Shown here piece after piece: positions 1 to 6,131 of a DNA stretch of 10,870 nt. The number at the start of each line of letters is the position of its first letter. The stretch's first letter is position 1. The stretch comes from Gammaproteobacteria bacterium (GTDB lineage Bacteria; Pseudomonadota; Gammaproteobacteria; Steroidobacterales; SZUA-146). Location of the stretch: NCBI GenBank assembly GCA_003228965.1, contig QIGP01000222.1, positions 1 through 10,870 of the forward strand. The letters run 5' to 3'. The position numbers were made by a program, and so were the translations under genes. Below the pieces are notes generated by a model, which did no database searches, was not told the origin of the DNA, and worked only from the letters and a program-made list of their open reading frames with translations.

Positions 1-538
1 CAAAGGCGTTGGCGCGCTGTATGTAAACAGTCATTCACGTACTTTGATCGAGCCACTGATTCATGGAGGAGGGCACGAGAATGGTCTGCGCTCAGGCACG
101 CTGGCTACACATCAAATTGTTGGCATGGGTGAGGCCTTTGCGCTTGCAGGAACTCTGCTCGAAACTGAGCACCTTCGCGTTGGCAAACTGCGCGAGCGTT
201 TGCTATCAAACCTGTTGCCGTTGGGCGGCTTGCACGTGAACGGGGCTGTCGATCAATGCGTTCCGTCTATTGTAAACGTCAGTTTCGACCGCATAGAAGG
301 TGAGAGTTTGCTGTTTGCCTTGCGTGAGCTAGCGGTCTCCAGTGGCTCAGCCTGTAACTCGGCGTCGCAGGAGTCATCGTACGTGCTTCGCGCGCTGGGG
401 CGATCTGACCAGTTGGCTCAAAGCTCAATTCGCTTCAGTTTTGGGCGATATACCACGGAACAAGACGTCGATCGTGCCGTCGAACTCATTGCACGGGAAG
501 TGCGTCGGTTGCGAGCCTTTAGCGTATGCCTCGATTAA
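1..538 (+). CDS. iscS: Cysteine desulfurase, IscS type (3' part only)
   Basis: PLP enzyme that takes sulfur from L-cysteine as a persulfide for iron-sulfur cluster assembly. The gene enters from the left edge; the first full codon is at base 2 and 178 residues are visible. They begin with KGVGALYV, which in the family lies just after the PLP-binding lysine, so that lysine is outside the window. Family motifs follow: HGGGHENGLRSGT, then the active-site loop SSGSACNSAS with catalytic Cys at bases 353-355, then SYVLRALG and IRFSFGRYTTEQDVD. These match group I (IscS/NifS) enzymes rather than SufS. The protein stops at RRLRAFSVCLD, about 20 residues before the end of E. coli IscS, so the tail ending in the SIEW-type motif is missing. 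That tail lies in the region used for IscU binding in E. coli. An IscU-like gene starts 19 bases downstream, indicating one operon. Confidence 0.9.
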   Translation, partial: KGVGALYVNSHSRTLIEPLIHGGGHENGLRSGTLATHQIVGMGEAFALAGTLLETEHLRVGKLRERLLSNLLPLGGLHVNGAVDQCVPSIVNVSFDRIEGESLLFALRELAVSSGSACNSASQESSYVLRALGRSDQLAQSSIRFSFGRYTTEQDVDRAVELIAREVRRLRAFSVCLD

Positions 539-557
539 GCCCTGGACAGTAAAGAAT

Positions 558-971
558 ATGCTAAGAACTGAATACAACGACGTCGTGGTCGATCACTTCG
601 AGTCGCCGCACAATGCCTTGCCAGAGCAAGAAAGCGCTGTGGCTGGCGCGCAATTGGCGAATTGCACGCGAGTAAGCGGGCAAGGCGGATCGGTTTCTGG
701 CGGTGTGTGGATAGCTTTTGAGTTGGAAATTGAGCGACAAGTCATTAGCCATGCTCGATTTCGTGCCTACGGCTGTCCCCACTCAATTGCTCTGGCTTCG
801 TGGCTGACCGAACGACTGGTTGGTGAAAAACTCGATTCCAGCTACACTTTAGATCAACGGGAAATCGTGTCGGTGCTTGAATTGCCGACCGAGAAAATGC
901 GCAGCGTGCTGGTGGCGGAAGACGCCCTTCGTGCCTGCGCTCATCAACTAGAAAGTAAGGAGGCCTGCTGA
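558..971 (+). CDS. Divergent IscU-like iron-sulfur scaffold protein
   Basis: A 137-residue protein of the IscU/NifU N-terminal family, which normally builds [2Fe-2S] clusters using three cysteines and an aspartate. The fold signature is clear: VVVDHFESPHNA near the N-terminus (E. coli IscU: VIDHYENPRNV), ARFRAYGC at 67-73, and LVAEDALRA at 118-126. Aligned by eye without gaps around the first ligand loop, E. coli Cys37 corresponds to Ser47 and Asp39 to Gly49. Near the C-terminus Cys106 corresponds to Ser116 and His105 to Arg115. Only the middle cysteine (E. coli Cys63, here Cys73) remains. Cysteines at 36, 127 and the last residue, 137, are not family ligands. I chose the ATG at 558 because it gives the usual IscU N-terminus; longer versions would overlap the desulfurase gene. 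No strong ribosome binding site is seen. Its iron-sulfur function is uncertain; it may be a sulfur carrier, regulator or adaptor. Confidence 0.85.
   Translation: MLRTEYNDVVVDHFESPHNALPEQESAVAGAQLANCTRVSGQGGSVSGGVWIAFELEIERQVISHARFRAYGCPHSIALASWLTERLVGEKLDSSYTLDQREIVSVLELPTEKMRSVLVAEDALRACAHQLESKEAC
957..963 (+). promoter_or_regulatory. Strong ribosome binding site of iscA
   Basis: AAGGAGG is close to the full anti-Shine-Dalgarno complement, ten bases before the iscA ATG and inside the last codons of the IscU-like gene. It is much stronger than anything upstream of the IscU-like gene, so IscA may be made in excess over the scaffold-like protein. Confidence 0.7.
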
Positions 972-973
972 GC

Positions 974-1294
974 ATGGCCATTGAACTGACCGAAGCTGCC
1001 GCCACTCAGGTGGGGGGCTACCTCAAACAGCGCGACGTGGAAGGCTTGCGTCTTAGCGTAAAAGCCACAGGTTGTGCAGGCTACGAATACATTGTTGGCT
1101 ACGCCGAGTCTATCGACGATGGTGATCAGGTATTTGAAACTAAAGGAATTCCTGTAGTTGTCGATGCAAAAAGCTTGCCTTTGATTGACGGTACTGTGAT
1201 GGATTATGTCACTAGCGGTATCAGCAAAACCTTCAAATTCACTAATCCAAACGCGGCCGGCGAATGCGGTTGTGGCGAGAGCTTTAATATTTAG
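974..1294 (+). CDS. iscA: Iron-sulfur assembly protein IscA (HesB/A-type carrier)
   Basis: A 106-residue A-type carrier that binds iron or an iron-sulfur cluster and passes it to target enzymes. All three ligand cysteines are present: Cys34 in ATGCAGYEY and Cys98/Cys100 in the C-terminal GECGCGESF. The middle segment VVVDAKSLPLIDGTVMDYV and the FKFTNPNA motif are typical. The length and the Ser-Phe ending fit IscA better than ErpA or SufA, although the paralogues are close. The start at 974 is well supported by AAGGAGG at 957-963, ten bases upstream and inside the end of the IscU-like gene, from which iscA is separated by only 2 bases. Unlike its upstream neighbour it looks fully functional. 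In a standard isc operon hscB would follow; here a non-coding stretch and ndk follow. Confidence 0.93.
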   Translation: MAIELTEAAATQVGGYLKQRDVEGLRLSVKATGCAGYEYIVGYAESIDDGDQVFETKGIPVVVDAKSLPLIDGTVMDYVTSGISKTFKFTNPNAAGECGCGESFNI

Positions 1295-1297
1295 AGA

Positions 1298-1377
1298 CGC
1301 TCATAGCCTGAAGGTGAGCGCTCACGACCACCTGACCCGCCTGGGGGCAATCTGGCCTGATTCGTCAAGAATTGCCC
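1298..1377. repeat. Cluster of inverted repeats between iscA and ndk
   Basis: Three nested symmetric elements lie just after iscA. CGCTCA at 1298-1303 pairs with TGAGCG at 1315-1320 (11-base loop). GTGAGCGCTCAC at 1314-1325 is a perfect 12-base palindrome, so the two structures compete for the same bases. GGGCAAT at 1345-1351 pairs with ATTGCCC at 1371-1377; the helix can extend to 9 pairs if A1371 is bulged. No T-tract follows, so a standard rho-independent terminator is not supported. The right arm of the last repeat covers the proposed -35 box of the ndk promoter, which would suit an operator. The region could equally be a 3' processing or stabilising structure of the isc-like mRNA. Confidence 0.4.
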
Positions 1378-1400
1378 TGCATCCACGACCAGAGTAATAT
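1372..1400 (+). promoter_or_regulatory. Candidate sigma70 promoter for ndk-rlmN-pilW-rodZ
   Basis: TTGCCC at 1372-1377 and TAATAT at 1395-1400 are separated by 17 bases, the optimal spacing; each box matches the consensus at four of six positions. Transcription would begin near 1407, giving a leader of roughly 80 bases before ndk. It lies in the only intergenic stretch here long enough for a full promoter with regulatory sites. This is a reading by eye without scoring, so support is moderate. Confidence 0.45.
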
Positions 1401-1489
1401 TCGCCGGTTCAATAAGTTACGTATCACTTAACCTACGCGGTCGCAGTGAGCGATTGCGTATGCACTACTATTTTCGGAGACACCGTTTC

Positions 1490-1918
1490 ATGGCTATTGA
1501 AAGAACCCTGTCGATCATTAAACCCGATGGCGTGACAAAAAACATCATTGGTGAAGTTTATCGACGTTTTGAAGGCGCCGGCTTATCCATCATTGCAGCG
1601 CGCATGATGCATATGACTAAATCACAGGCCGAAGGATTCTACGGGGTACATAAAGAGCGTCCTTTCTTCAACGACCTCGTTGCGTTTATGACATCCGGTC
1701 CAGTAATGGTGCAAGCCCTTGAAGGTGAAGATGCTATCGCGAAAAATCGCGAACTGATGGGAGCTACCAACCCTAAGGAAGCCGACGCCGGAACTATCCG
1801 CGCCGATTTCGCAAACTCCATCGACGAAAACGCCGTTCACGGTTCAGATGGCCCAGATACCGCCGCTCAGGAAATCGAATTTTTCTTTGCCGCCGGTGTG
1901 TGTCCTCGTACCCGATAA
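1490..1918 (+). CDS. ndk: Nucleoside diphosphate kinase
   Basis: A 142-residue cytoplasmic enzyme that moves the gamma-phosphate of ATP to other nucleoside diphosphates through a phosphohistidine, balancing NTP and dNTP pools. It opens with [12 protein letters not shown], including the conserved lysine of the active site, carries the HKERPFF segment at 54-60, and has the catalytic histidine at 117 in NAVHGSDG, followed by AAQEIEFFF. Length matches E. coli Ndk (143). The ATG at 1490 is preferred over an in-frame TTG at 1454 because it gives the normal family N-terminus and is preceded by GGAG at 1476-1479. It is first in a run continuing into rlmN, whose start lies 14 bases after the stop codon. 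ndk next to rlmN is a common gammaproteobacterial pairing. Confidence 0.97.
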   Translation: MAIERTLSIIKPDGVTKNIIGEVYRRFEGAGLSIIAARMMHMTKSQAEGFYGVHKERPFFNDLVAFMTSGPVMVQALEGEDAIAKNRELMGATNPKEADAGTIRADFANSIDENAVHGSDGPDTAAQEIEFFFAAGVCPRTR

Positions 1919-1932
1919 GCGAACTCTCCGTC

Positions 1933-3114
1933 ATGGTGTCAGTGTCGAAAAAGAAAAATCTCCTGGGTTACGACCTCGATGCGTTAAACGCGTTGATGGC
2001 CGAGCTCGGTGGTAAGCCTTTTCACGCGCGTCAGTTGCTCAAGTGGATGCACGCGCGCGGCGTCAACGACTTTGATGTCATGACGGATTTATCCAAAGCG
2101 TTACGCGAAAAACTTAAAACACATTATTCGATAAGCCCGCCTCGAGTGCTTGAACGCTTTAACTCGCAGGACGGCACGCGCAAATGGTTGTTGCAGGCAG
2201 GAGCCTTGCAGGCAATTGAAATGGTGTTTATTCCTGAAGGCAAACGCGGCACGCTGTGTATTAGCAGTCAGGTTGGTTGCGCGCTTGACTGTTCGTTTTG
2301 TTCAACCGGTGCACAGGGCTTCAATCGTAACCTCAATACCGCTGAAATCGTAAGCCAGGTGTGGCTTGCCAATCACGAACTGGGTGCCTACGGCGACGAA
2401 GGGCTCGTAGCGGTACCTGATGAAGAAGACGTCGCTGAAGACACCTCTGCCGAAGATCCAAATGAAGAAGGGCTCGCTACACGTGTCACCAACGTGGTGT
2501 TCATGGGCATGGGTGAGCCTCTTGCGAACTACCGCCAGGTGCTGCCAGCCTTAAACATTTTGACGTGCGATTACGCGTATATGCTGTCTCGTCGTCGCGT
2601 TACTGTGAGTACGTCAGGTCTTGTTCCACAGTTAAAAAAACTCGGTGCCGACAGTAACGTCGCTTTGGCGGTGTCGCTGCACGCCCCCGACGACCAACTA
2701 CGCGATCAGCTGGTACCGATCAATCGTAAACACCCTATTAAGGAATTACTCGAGCAGTGCTGGACGTATCTTGCTGAAACTTCAGGGCGCTCGATCACGT
2801 TTGAATACACGCTTATCGACGGCGTTAACGACCAGCCGTCTCAGGCAAAAGAGCTGGCTGCGTTACTCAAAGGACATCCGGCTAAAGTAAATTTAATTCC
2901 ATTCAATCCGTTTCCCGGCAACGATTTCCAGCGTTCGAAAGCCAAGGCTATTCGAGCGTTTCGCGACGTGCTGCACAAGCACGACATTCGCGCCACGGTT
3001 CGCAAGACTCGTGGCGACGACATTGACGCCGCGTGCGGGCAACTGGCAGGTCAGGTGTCCGATCGCGTTAAAGTGCGTCTGGGTAGCAAGCAATTTACGG
3101 TGGTAAGTGCATGA
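1933..3114 (+). CDS. rlmN: Dual-specificity 23S rRNA/tRNA adenine-C2 methyltransferase RlmN
   Basis: Radical-SAM enzyme that makes 2-methyladenosine at A2503 of 23S rRNA and at A37 of certain tRNAs, affecting decoding fidelity and peptidyl-transferase function. The protein has 393 residues. The [4Fe-4S]-binding motif is CALDCSFC (Cys116, 120, 123). The two cysteines of the methyl-transfer mechanism are Cys109 in GTLCISSQ and Cys368 in GDDIDAACGQLAG. GMGEPL (192-197) is the SAM-contacting loop. An acidic stretch at about 154-182 is some 24 residues longer than in E. coli RlmN and holds many Asp and Glu. The ATG at 1933 is preferred over an in-frame start at 1900 that would overlap ndk; the ribosome binding site is weak. 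The stop overlaps the pilW start in an ATGA arrangement, suggesting translational coupling. Confidence 0.96.
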   Translation: MVSVSKKKNLLGYDLDALNALMAELGGKPFHARQLLKWMHARGVNDFDVMTDLSKALREKLKTHYSISPPRVLERFNSQDGTRKWLLQAGALQAIEMVFIPEGKRGTLCISSQVGCALDCSFCSTGAQGFNRNLNTAEIVSQVWLANHELGAYGDEGLVAVPDEEDVAEDTSAEDPNEEGLATRVTNVVFMGMGEPLANYRQVLPALNILTCDYAYMLSRRRVTVSTSGLVPQLKKLGADSNVALAVSLHAPDDQLRDQLVPINRKHPIKELLEQCWTYLAETSGRSITFEYTLIDGVNDQPSQAKELAALLKGHPAKVNLIPFNPFPGNDFQRSKAKAIRAFRDVLHKHDIRATVRKTRGDDIDAACGQLAGQVSDRVKVRLGSKQFTVVSA

Positions 3115-3881
3115 AACTTTATATTCGACCTCTGCTTTTAGCAGGAGCACTATTGAGCGTTCTCGGTTGTGTAAACACCGACACTAAAAAAGCCCCGATC
3201 AGTTCACCGACCGAAGCGGCGGCGGCTAATTTCGCTTTGGGCGTTGAGTACTTTAGGAAAAACAAACTCATTGAAGCGTACGACAAGTTCAAGCGCTCGG
3301 TCATGCAGGACGACACCAAGTCTCAGGCCCACGCTTTTTTAGCGCTTGTTTCTGAACAGCTCGAACAAACCGAAGAAGCTCGCGAGCACTACGTAAAGGC
3401 GATTAAGCTGGATGCCAAAGACCCTGTGGTGCAAAACATGTACGGCGCCTATCTTTGTCGCCAGGGAGAGGCCGAGAAGGCCGAAAAACATTTTCTGCAG
3501 GCCGCTAACAACCGCTTCTACGGTACACCGGAAGCTGCGTTCACTAACGCAGGTGCTTGTGCTCTTAAAGTACAGAGCTATACGAAAGCGCTGGAATATC
3601 TCGACAAAGCGCTGAAGTTCGATCCGAACTACCAGTTGGCGTTGTGGCAAATGGCCAACCTGCACTACGAGCAAGATCGCGACCTGCAGGCTCGCGCCTT
3701 CCTGGAGCGCCTCGGTCAGCCACAGCAGTTGCCGCCTGAAGCCTTGTTGCTGGGTTATCAAATAGCGCGCCGCTCGAACAGTCAGCCGCGCATGGAAAAT
3801 TATCGTTCGGTGCTGAAACAACGCTACCCGGACTCAACTGAAACCACCCGTTTGCTGGAGATAGAACGCAATGGCGGATAA
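3111..3881 (+). CDS. pilW: Type IV pilus biogenesis lipoprotein PilW/PilF
   Basis: An outer-membrane TPR lipoprotein of 256 residues that, in characterised relatives (PilF of Pseudomonas, PilW of Neisseria), helps the PilQ secretin reach and assemble in the outer membrane. The N-terminus is a lipoprotein signal with the lipobox VLGC, giving Cys20 as the acylated residue. From about residue 37 onward the protein is built of TPR helical pairs, for example ANFALGVEYFRKNKLIEAYD, AHAFLALVSEQLEQTEEARE and the unit ending in LEYLDKALKFDPNYQLA at 161-177. Its place between rlmN and rodZ is the usual one in pilus-bearing gammaproteobacteria and supports the call over a generic TPR lipoprotein. The start overlaps the rlmN stop by four bases and the end overlaps rodZ by 11 bases. 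No other pilus gene is in the window. Confidence 0.93.
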   Translation: MKLYIRPLLLAGALLSVLGCVNTDTKKAPISSPTEAAAANFALGVEYFRKNKLIEAYDKFKRSVMQDDTKSQAHAFLALVSEQLEQTEEAREHYVKAIKLDAKDPVVQNMYGAYLCRQGEAEKAEKHFLQAANNRFYGTPEAAFTNAGACALKVQSYTKALEYLDKALKFDPNYQLALWQMANLHYEQDRDLQARAFLERLGQPQQLPPEALLLGYQIARRSNSQPRMENYRSVLKQRYPDSTETTRLLEIERNGG

Positions 3882-4776
3882 TGACGTAGCCTCAGTTAAA
3901 GAAACGGCTATGGATGGACTGTCTCCTGGTGCAGTGCTTAAGAAAACGCGCGCGAAACAGGAAAAGTCACTGGACGATCTTAGTAAAGAACTGCACCTGG
4001 ATCGCTGGATGCTCGAAGCGCTAGAGCGCGACGACTACAATGCGATGGGTGCTCCCGTGTTTGCCAAAGGCCATCTTCGCCAGTACGCGAAACTGCTTGG
4101 TATAGAGCCTGACGATCTGATGGTTGGCTACTACCAGGTATGCGGTCCGCGTGAGCAGCCGCCGCTGGTGTCCGGCTCTATGCTGGAGGCGCGGAGTCAC
4201 CACGAGCGCAATGGGGCTTGGATAGTTCCGGTCCTTATTGGCCTTGTTCTGATTGGTGCAATAGGTGGTGCTATCTATTGGTACATGCAACCTACCGAGG
4301 AACCTGCGAGCGTCGGTGCGGGTAACGATAATTTAAATTTCATAGCATCGGCGGAACTGTCTACGAATGAAGTTGAGCGTCCGGCGGCTGCCGCACCGAG
4401 CCTTGTTGTTGAGCGAGCGCCAGTAAAGGCTGATTCTTTACTCATTCCACCTGAGCAAGCTGAGATTGTGGCGATTGAACAAGAGGAGTCTGGCGCGAGC
4501 GCGAGCGCGGGTTCGATAGCGAGTAACAACCTCGCGGTGACGTTGCGCTTTAAAGGTGAATCGTGGGTTGAAGTCTACGATGCGAAACGCCAAAAGCTTT
4601 TGTACGGCCTGGTTAAATCAGCTGCTGTAAAATATTTGAGCGGACCTCCCCCTATTAATATCTTTCTTGGTTCTCAGAACTCGGTCAGCGTTGAAGTAAA
4701 CGGCGAGGACTATCCAATTCCGGTTACGGCTCTGCGTGGCAACACGGCGCGCTTTAAAATCGAGAAGCTTCAGTAA
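3871..4776 (+). CDS. rodZ: Cytoskeleton protein RodZ
   Basis: A 301-residue bitopic inner-membrane protein that links MreB filaments to the cell-wall elongation machinery and so supports rod shape. Domains in order: a cytoplasmic helix-turn-helix domain at about 16-90, with LSPGAVLKKTRAKQ and the VFAKGHLRQYAKLLGIEPD segment typical of RodZ; a basic stretch; one transmembrane helix at about 117-139; a Pro/Ala/Glu-rich periplasmic linker at about 140-220; and a C-terminal beta domain (DUF4115 type) from about 221, with SWVEVYDA. The linker ends in a small Ala/Ser-Gly tract (GASASAG) encoded by a GCGAGC-type triplet repeat near 4492-4511. The ATG at 3871 has GGAG at 3857-3860 and overlaps pilW. 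In many relatives ispG follows; here hisS follows directly. Confidence 0.94.
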   Translation: MADNDVASVKETAMDGLSPGAVLKKTRAKQEKSLDDLSKELHLDRWMLEALERDDYNAMGAPVFAKGHLRQYAKLLGIEPDDLMVGYYQVCGPREQPPLVSGSMLEARSHHERNGAWIVPVLIGLVLIGAIGGAIYWYMQPTEEPASVGAGNDNLNFIASAELSTNEVERPAAAAPSLVVERAPVKADSLLIPPEQAEIVAIEQEESGASASAGSIASNNLAVTLRFKGESWVEVYDAKRQKLLYGLVKSAAVKYLSGPPPINIFLGSQNSVSVEVNGEDYPIPVTALRGNTARFKIEKLQ

Positions 4777-4808
4777 CTTTTCTCTATGCGGCGATACTTC
4801 CCGCAGTC

Positions 4809-4812
4809 AGGA
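4809..4812 (+). promoter_or_regulatory. Ribosome binding site deciding the hisS GTG start
   Basis: AGGA lies nine bases before the GTG at 4822, whereas the alternative ATG at 4786 is preceded by a pyrimidine-rich stretch with no Shine-Dalgarno match. Together with the family N-terminus this decides the start. Confidence 0.55.
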
Positions 4813-4821
4813 CGTCATCAG

Positions 4822-6111
4822 GTGAGCAAAGCAATAACCCCCATTAAAGGCATGCCTGATATCGTGCCTGAGCAGATGCCGTATTGGCATCTTGCTGAAC
4901 GTCGAATCAAGCGTGTGCTTGAGGCATACGGCTACGACGAATTACGCACGCCCATGCTTGAAAAAACGGCTCTGTTCAAGCGCTCAATTGGCGACGAGAC
5001 CGATATTGTCTCTAAAGAAATGTTCACTTTTGAAAGTCGAGGTGGCGACAGTCTGAGCTTGCGCCCGGAGGCTACAGCGAGCTGTGTTCGAGCGGGTATT
5101 ACCCGAGGCTTGTTACATAATCAGCGTCGTCGTATTTACTACTACGGCCCAATGTTCCGCTACGAACAGCCACAAGAAGGGCGCTATCGCCAGTTTTACC
5201 AAATTGGCGCCGAGGCCTACGGTTTGGCAGGGCCCGATGTGGATGCCGAAATGCTCTTGATGTTGGCTCGCATATGGCGCGAACTTGAGCTTCCAGGGCT
5301 TGTTCTCAAAATAAACTGTCTTGGAGTAAGCTTAGGGCGCGAGCGCTACGTTGAAACACTGCGCGACTACTTCCGGGGTCACCTGGCAGCGCTGGACGAA
5401 GACAGCGTCAGGCGTCTAGACACCAATCCATTGCGCATTCTTGATAGCAAGGTCGAGTCTTTGCAGGGTTTAATCAATCAAGCGCCGCCAATGCAGGATT
5501 TTCTGAGCGACGACGAACAGGCTTATTTTGCGGCCATTTTGGCACGTTGTGACGACGCAAACATCGCCTACGACGTCGATCCGCGGTTGGTTCGGGGGCT
5601 CGACTACTACACAGGTATGGTATTTGAGTGGCAAACCGACCAGTTGGGCGCCCAGAACGCAGTGTGCGGTGGTGGGCGTTATGACCAGTTGGTCAAACAG
5701 CTCGGAGGTCGCGATACTCCTGCGGTGGGCTGGGCGATGGGAATGGAGCGACTGATCGCCCTGTTAGGCCTTGGCGATGCTACAATCCCCCCCGCCGAAG
5801 CGAGGGTGTACTTTGTTACCGTGGGGGAAGCGGCGGCTCGTGCAGGCACTCTTTTGCTTGAAAAGGTACGCGACGCTTTGCCTTCGGTGCGCATGGTTGC
5901 TCATGGCGGCACCGGCAGTTTTAAAAGCCAGCTGCGTGCGGCGGACAAGAGCGGAGCCGAATATGCCCTGATTTTGGGTGACGCTGAAGTAGAACAACGC
6001 CAGGTCGCTGTGAAGCCACTGCGCAGGGCTGGTGGCGAACAGGAACTGGTGGCCTGGAACGACCTTGAACAACACATGATTGCGCTGCTAGGCGAAATCA
6101 ATACGCAATAA
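4822..6111 (+). CDS. hisS: Histidine-tRNA ligase
   Basis: Class II aminoacyl-tRNA synthetase that charges tRNA-His, 429 residues and cytoplasmic. Signatures, numbered from the chosen GTG: LRPEATAS at 80-87, motif 2 FRYEQPQEGRYRQF at 112-125, the histidine-specific LVRGLDYYTG at 256-265, and motif 3 AVGWAMGMERL at 301-311. The C-terminal anticodon-binding domain follows, with ARVYFVTVG and YALILGDAEVEQRQVAVKPL. I chose the GTG at 4822 because it gives the family N-terminus (ITPIKGMPDI) and has AGGA at 4809-4812 at good spacing. The upstream in-frame ATG at 4786 adds 12 non-conserved residues and has no ribosome binding site. The 45 bases after rodZ contain no ispG remnant that I can see. yfgM follows after 20 bases. 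Confidence 0.97.
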   Translation: MSKAITPIKGMPDIVPEQMPYWHLAERRIKRVLEAYGYDELRTPMLEKTALFKRSIGDETDIVSKEMFTFESRGGDSLSLRPEATASCVRAGITRGLLHNQRRRIYYYGPMFRYEQPQEGRYRQFYQIGAEAYGLAGPDVDAEMLLMLARIWRELELPGLVLKINCLGVSLGRERYVETLRDYFRGHLAALDEDSVRRLDTNPLRILDSKVESLQGLINQAPPMQDFLSDDEQAYFAAILARCDDANIAYDVDPRLVRGLDYYTGMVFEWQTDQLGAQNAVCGGGRYDQLVKQLGGRDTPAVGWAMGMERLIALLGLGDATIPPAEARVYFVTVGEAAARAGTLLLEKVRDALPSVRMVAHGGTGSFKSQLRAADKSGAEYALILGDAEVEQRQVAVKPLRRAGGEQELVAWNDLEQHMIALLGEINTQ

Positions 6112-6131
6112 TTATTAACTGGAAGAACGAC

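Noticed and set aside
342..557. Longer reading of the IscU-like protein starting at 342
   Set aside because: The first 72 codons lie inside the end of the desulfurase gene in another frame and do not resemble any IscU N-terminus; family similarity begins at the ATG at 558.
500..557. A frameshift near the iscS end restoring the missing tail (the other frame reads EPLAYASIKPW)
   Set aside because: There is only faint similarity to the SPLWE...SIEW tail, it is too short, and no homopolymer suggests an indel. A genuine short C-terminus is simpler, but resequencing or relatives could reopen this.
1298..1377. Rho-independent terminator after iscA
   Set aside because: Hairpins exist but no T-rich tract follows any of them.
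1206..1397. Small frame running from the iscA end into the gap
   Set aside because: It overlaps iscA out of frame, has no recognisable domain, and its later part is the inverted-repeat region.
3339..3821. Minus-strand frame of 160 codons opposite pilW
   Set aside because: It is antisense to a clear TPR lipoprotein gene, has no recognisable motif, and is best explained by codon bias of the plus-strand gene.
4492..4511. GCGAGC-type short repeat in rodZ as a possible phase-variation tract
   Set aside because: The unit is six bases, in frame and only a few copies; length change would not shift the frame, and it lies in a flexible linker.
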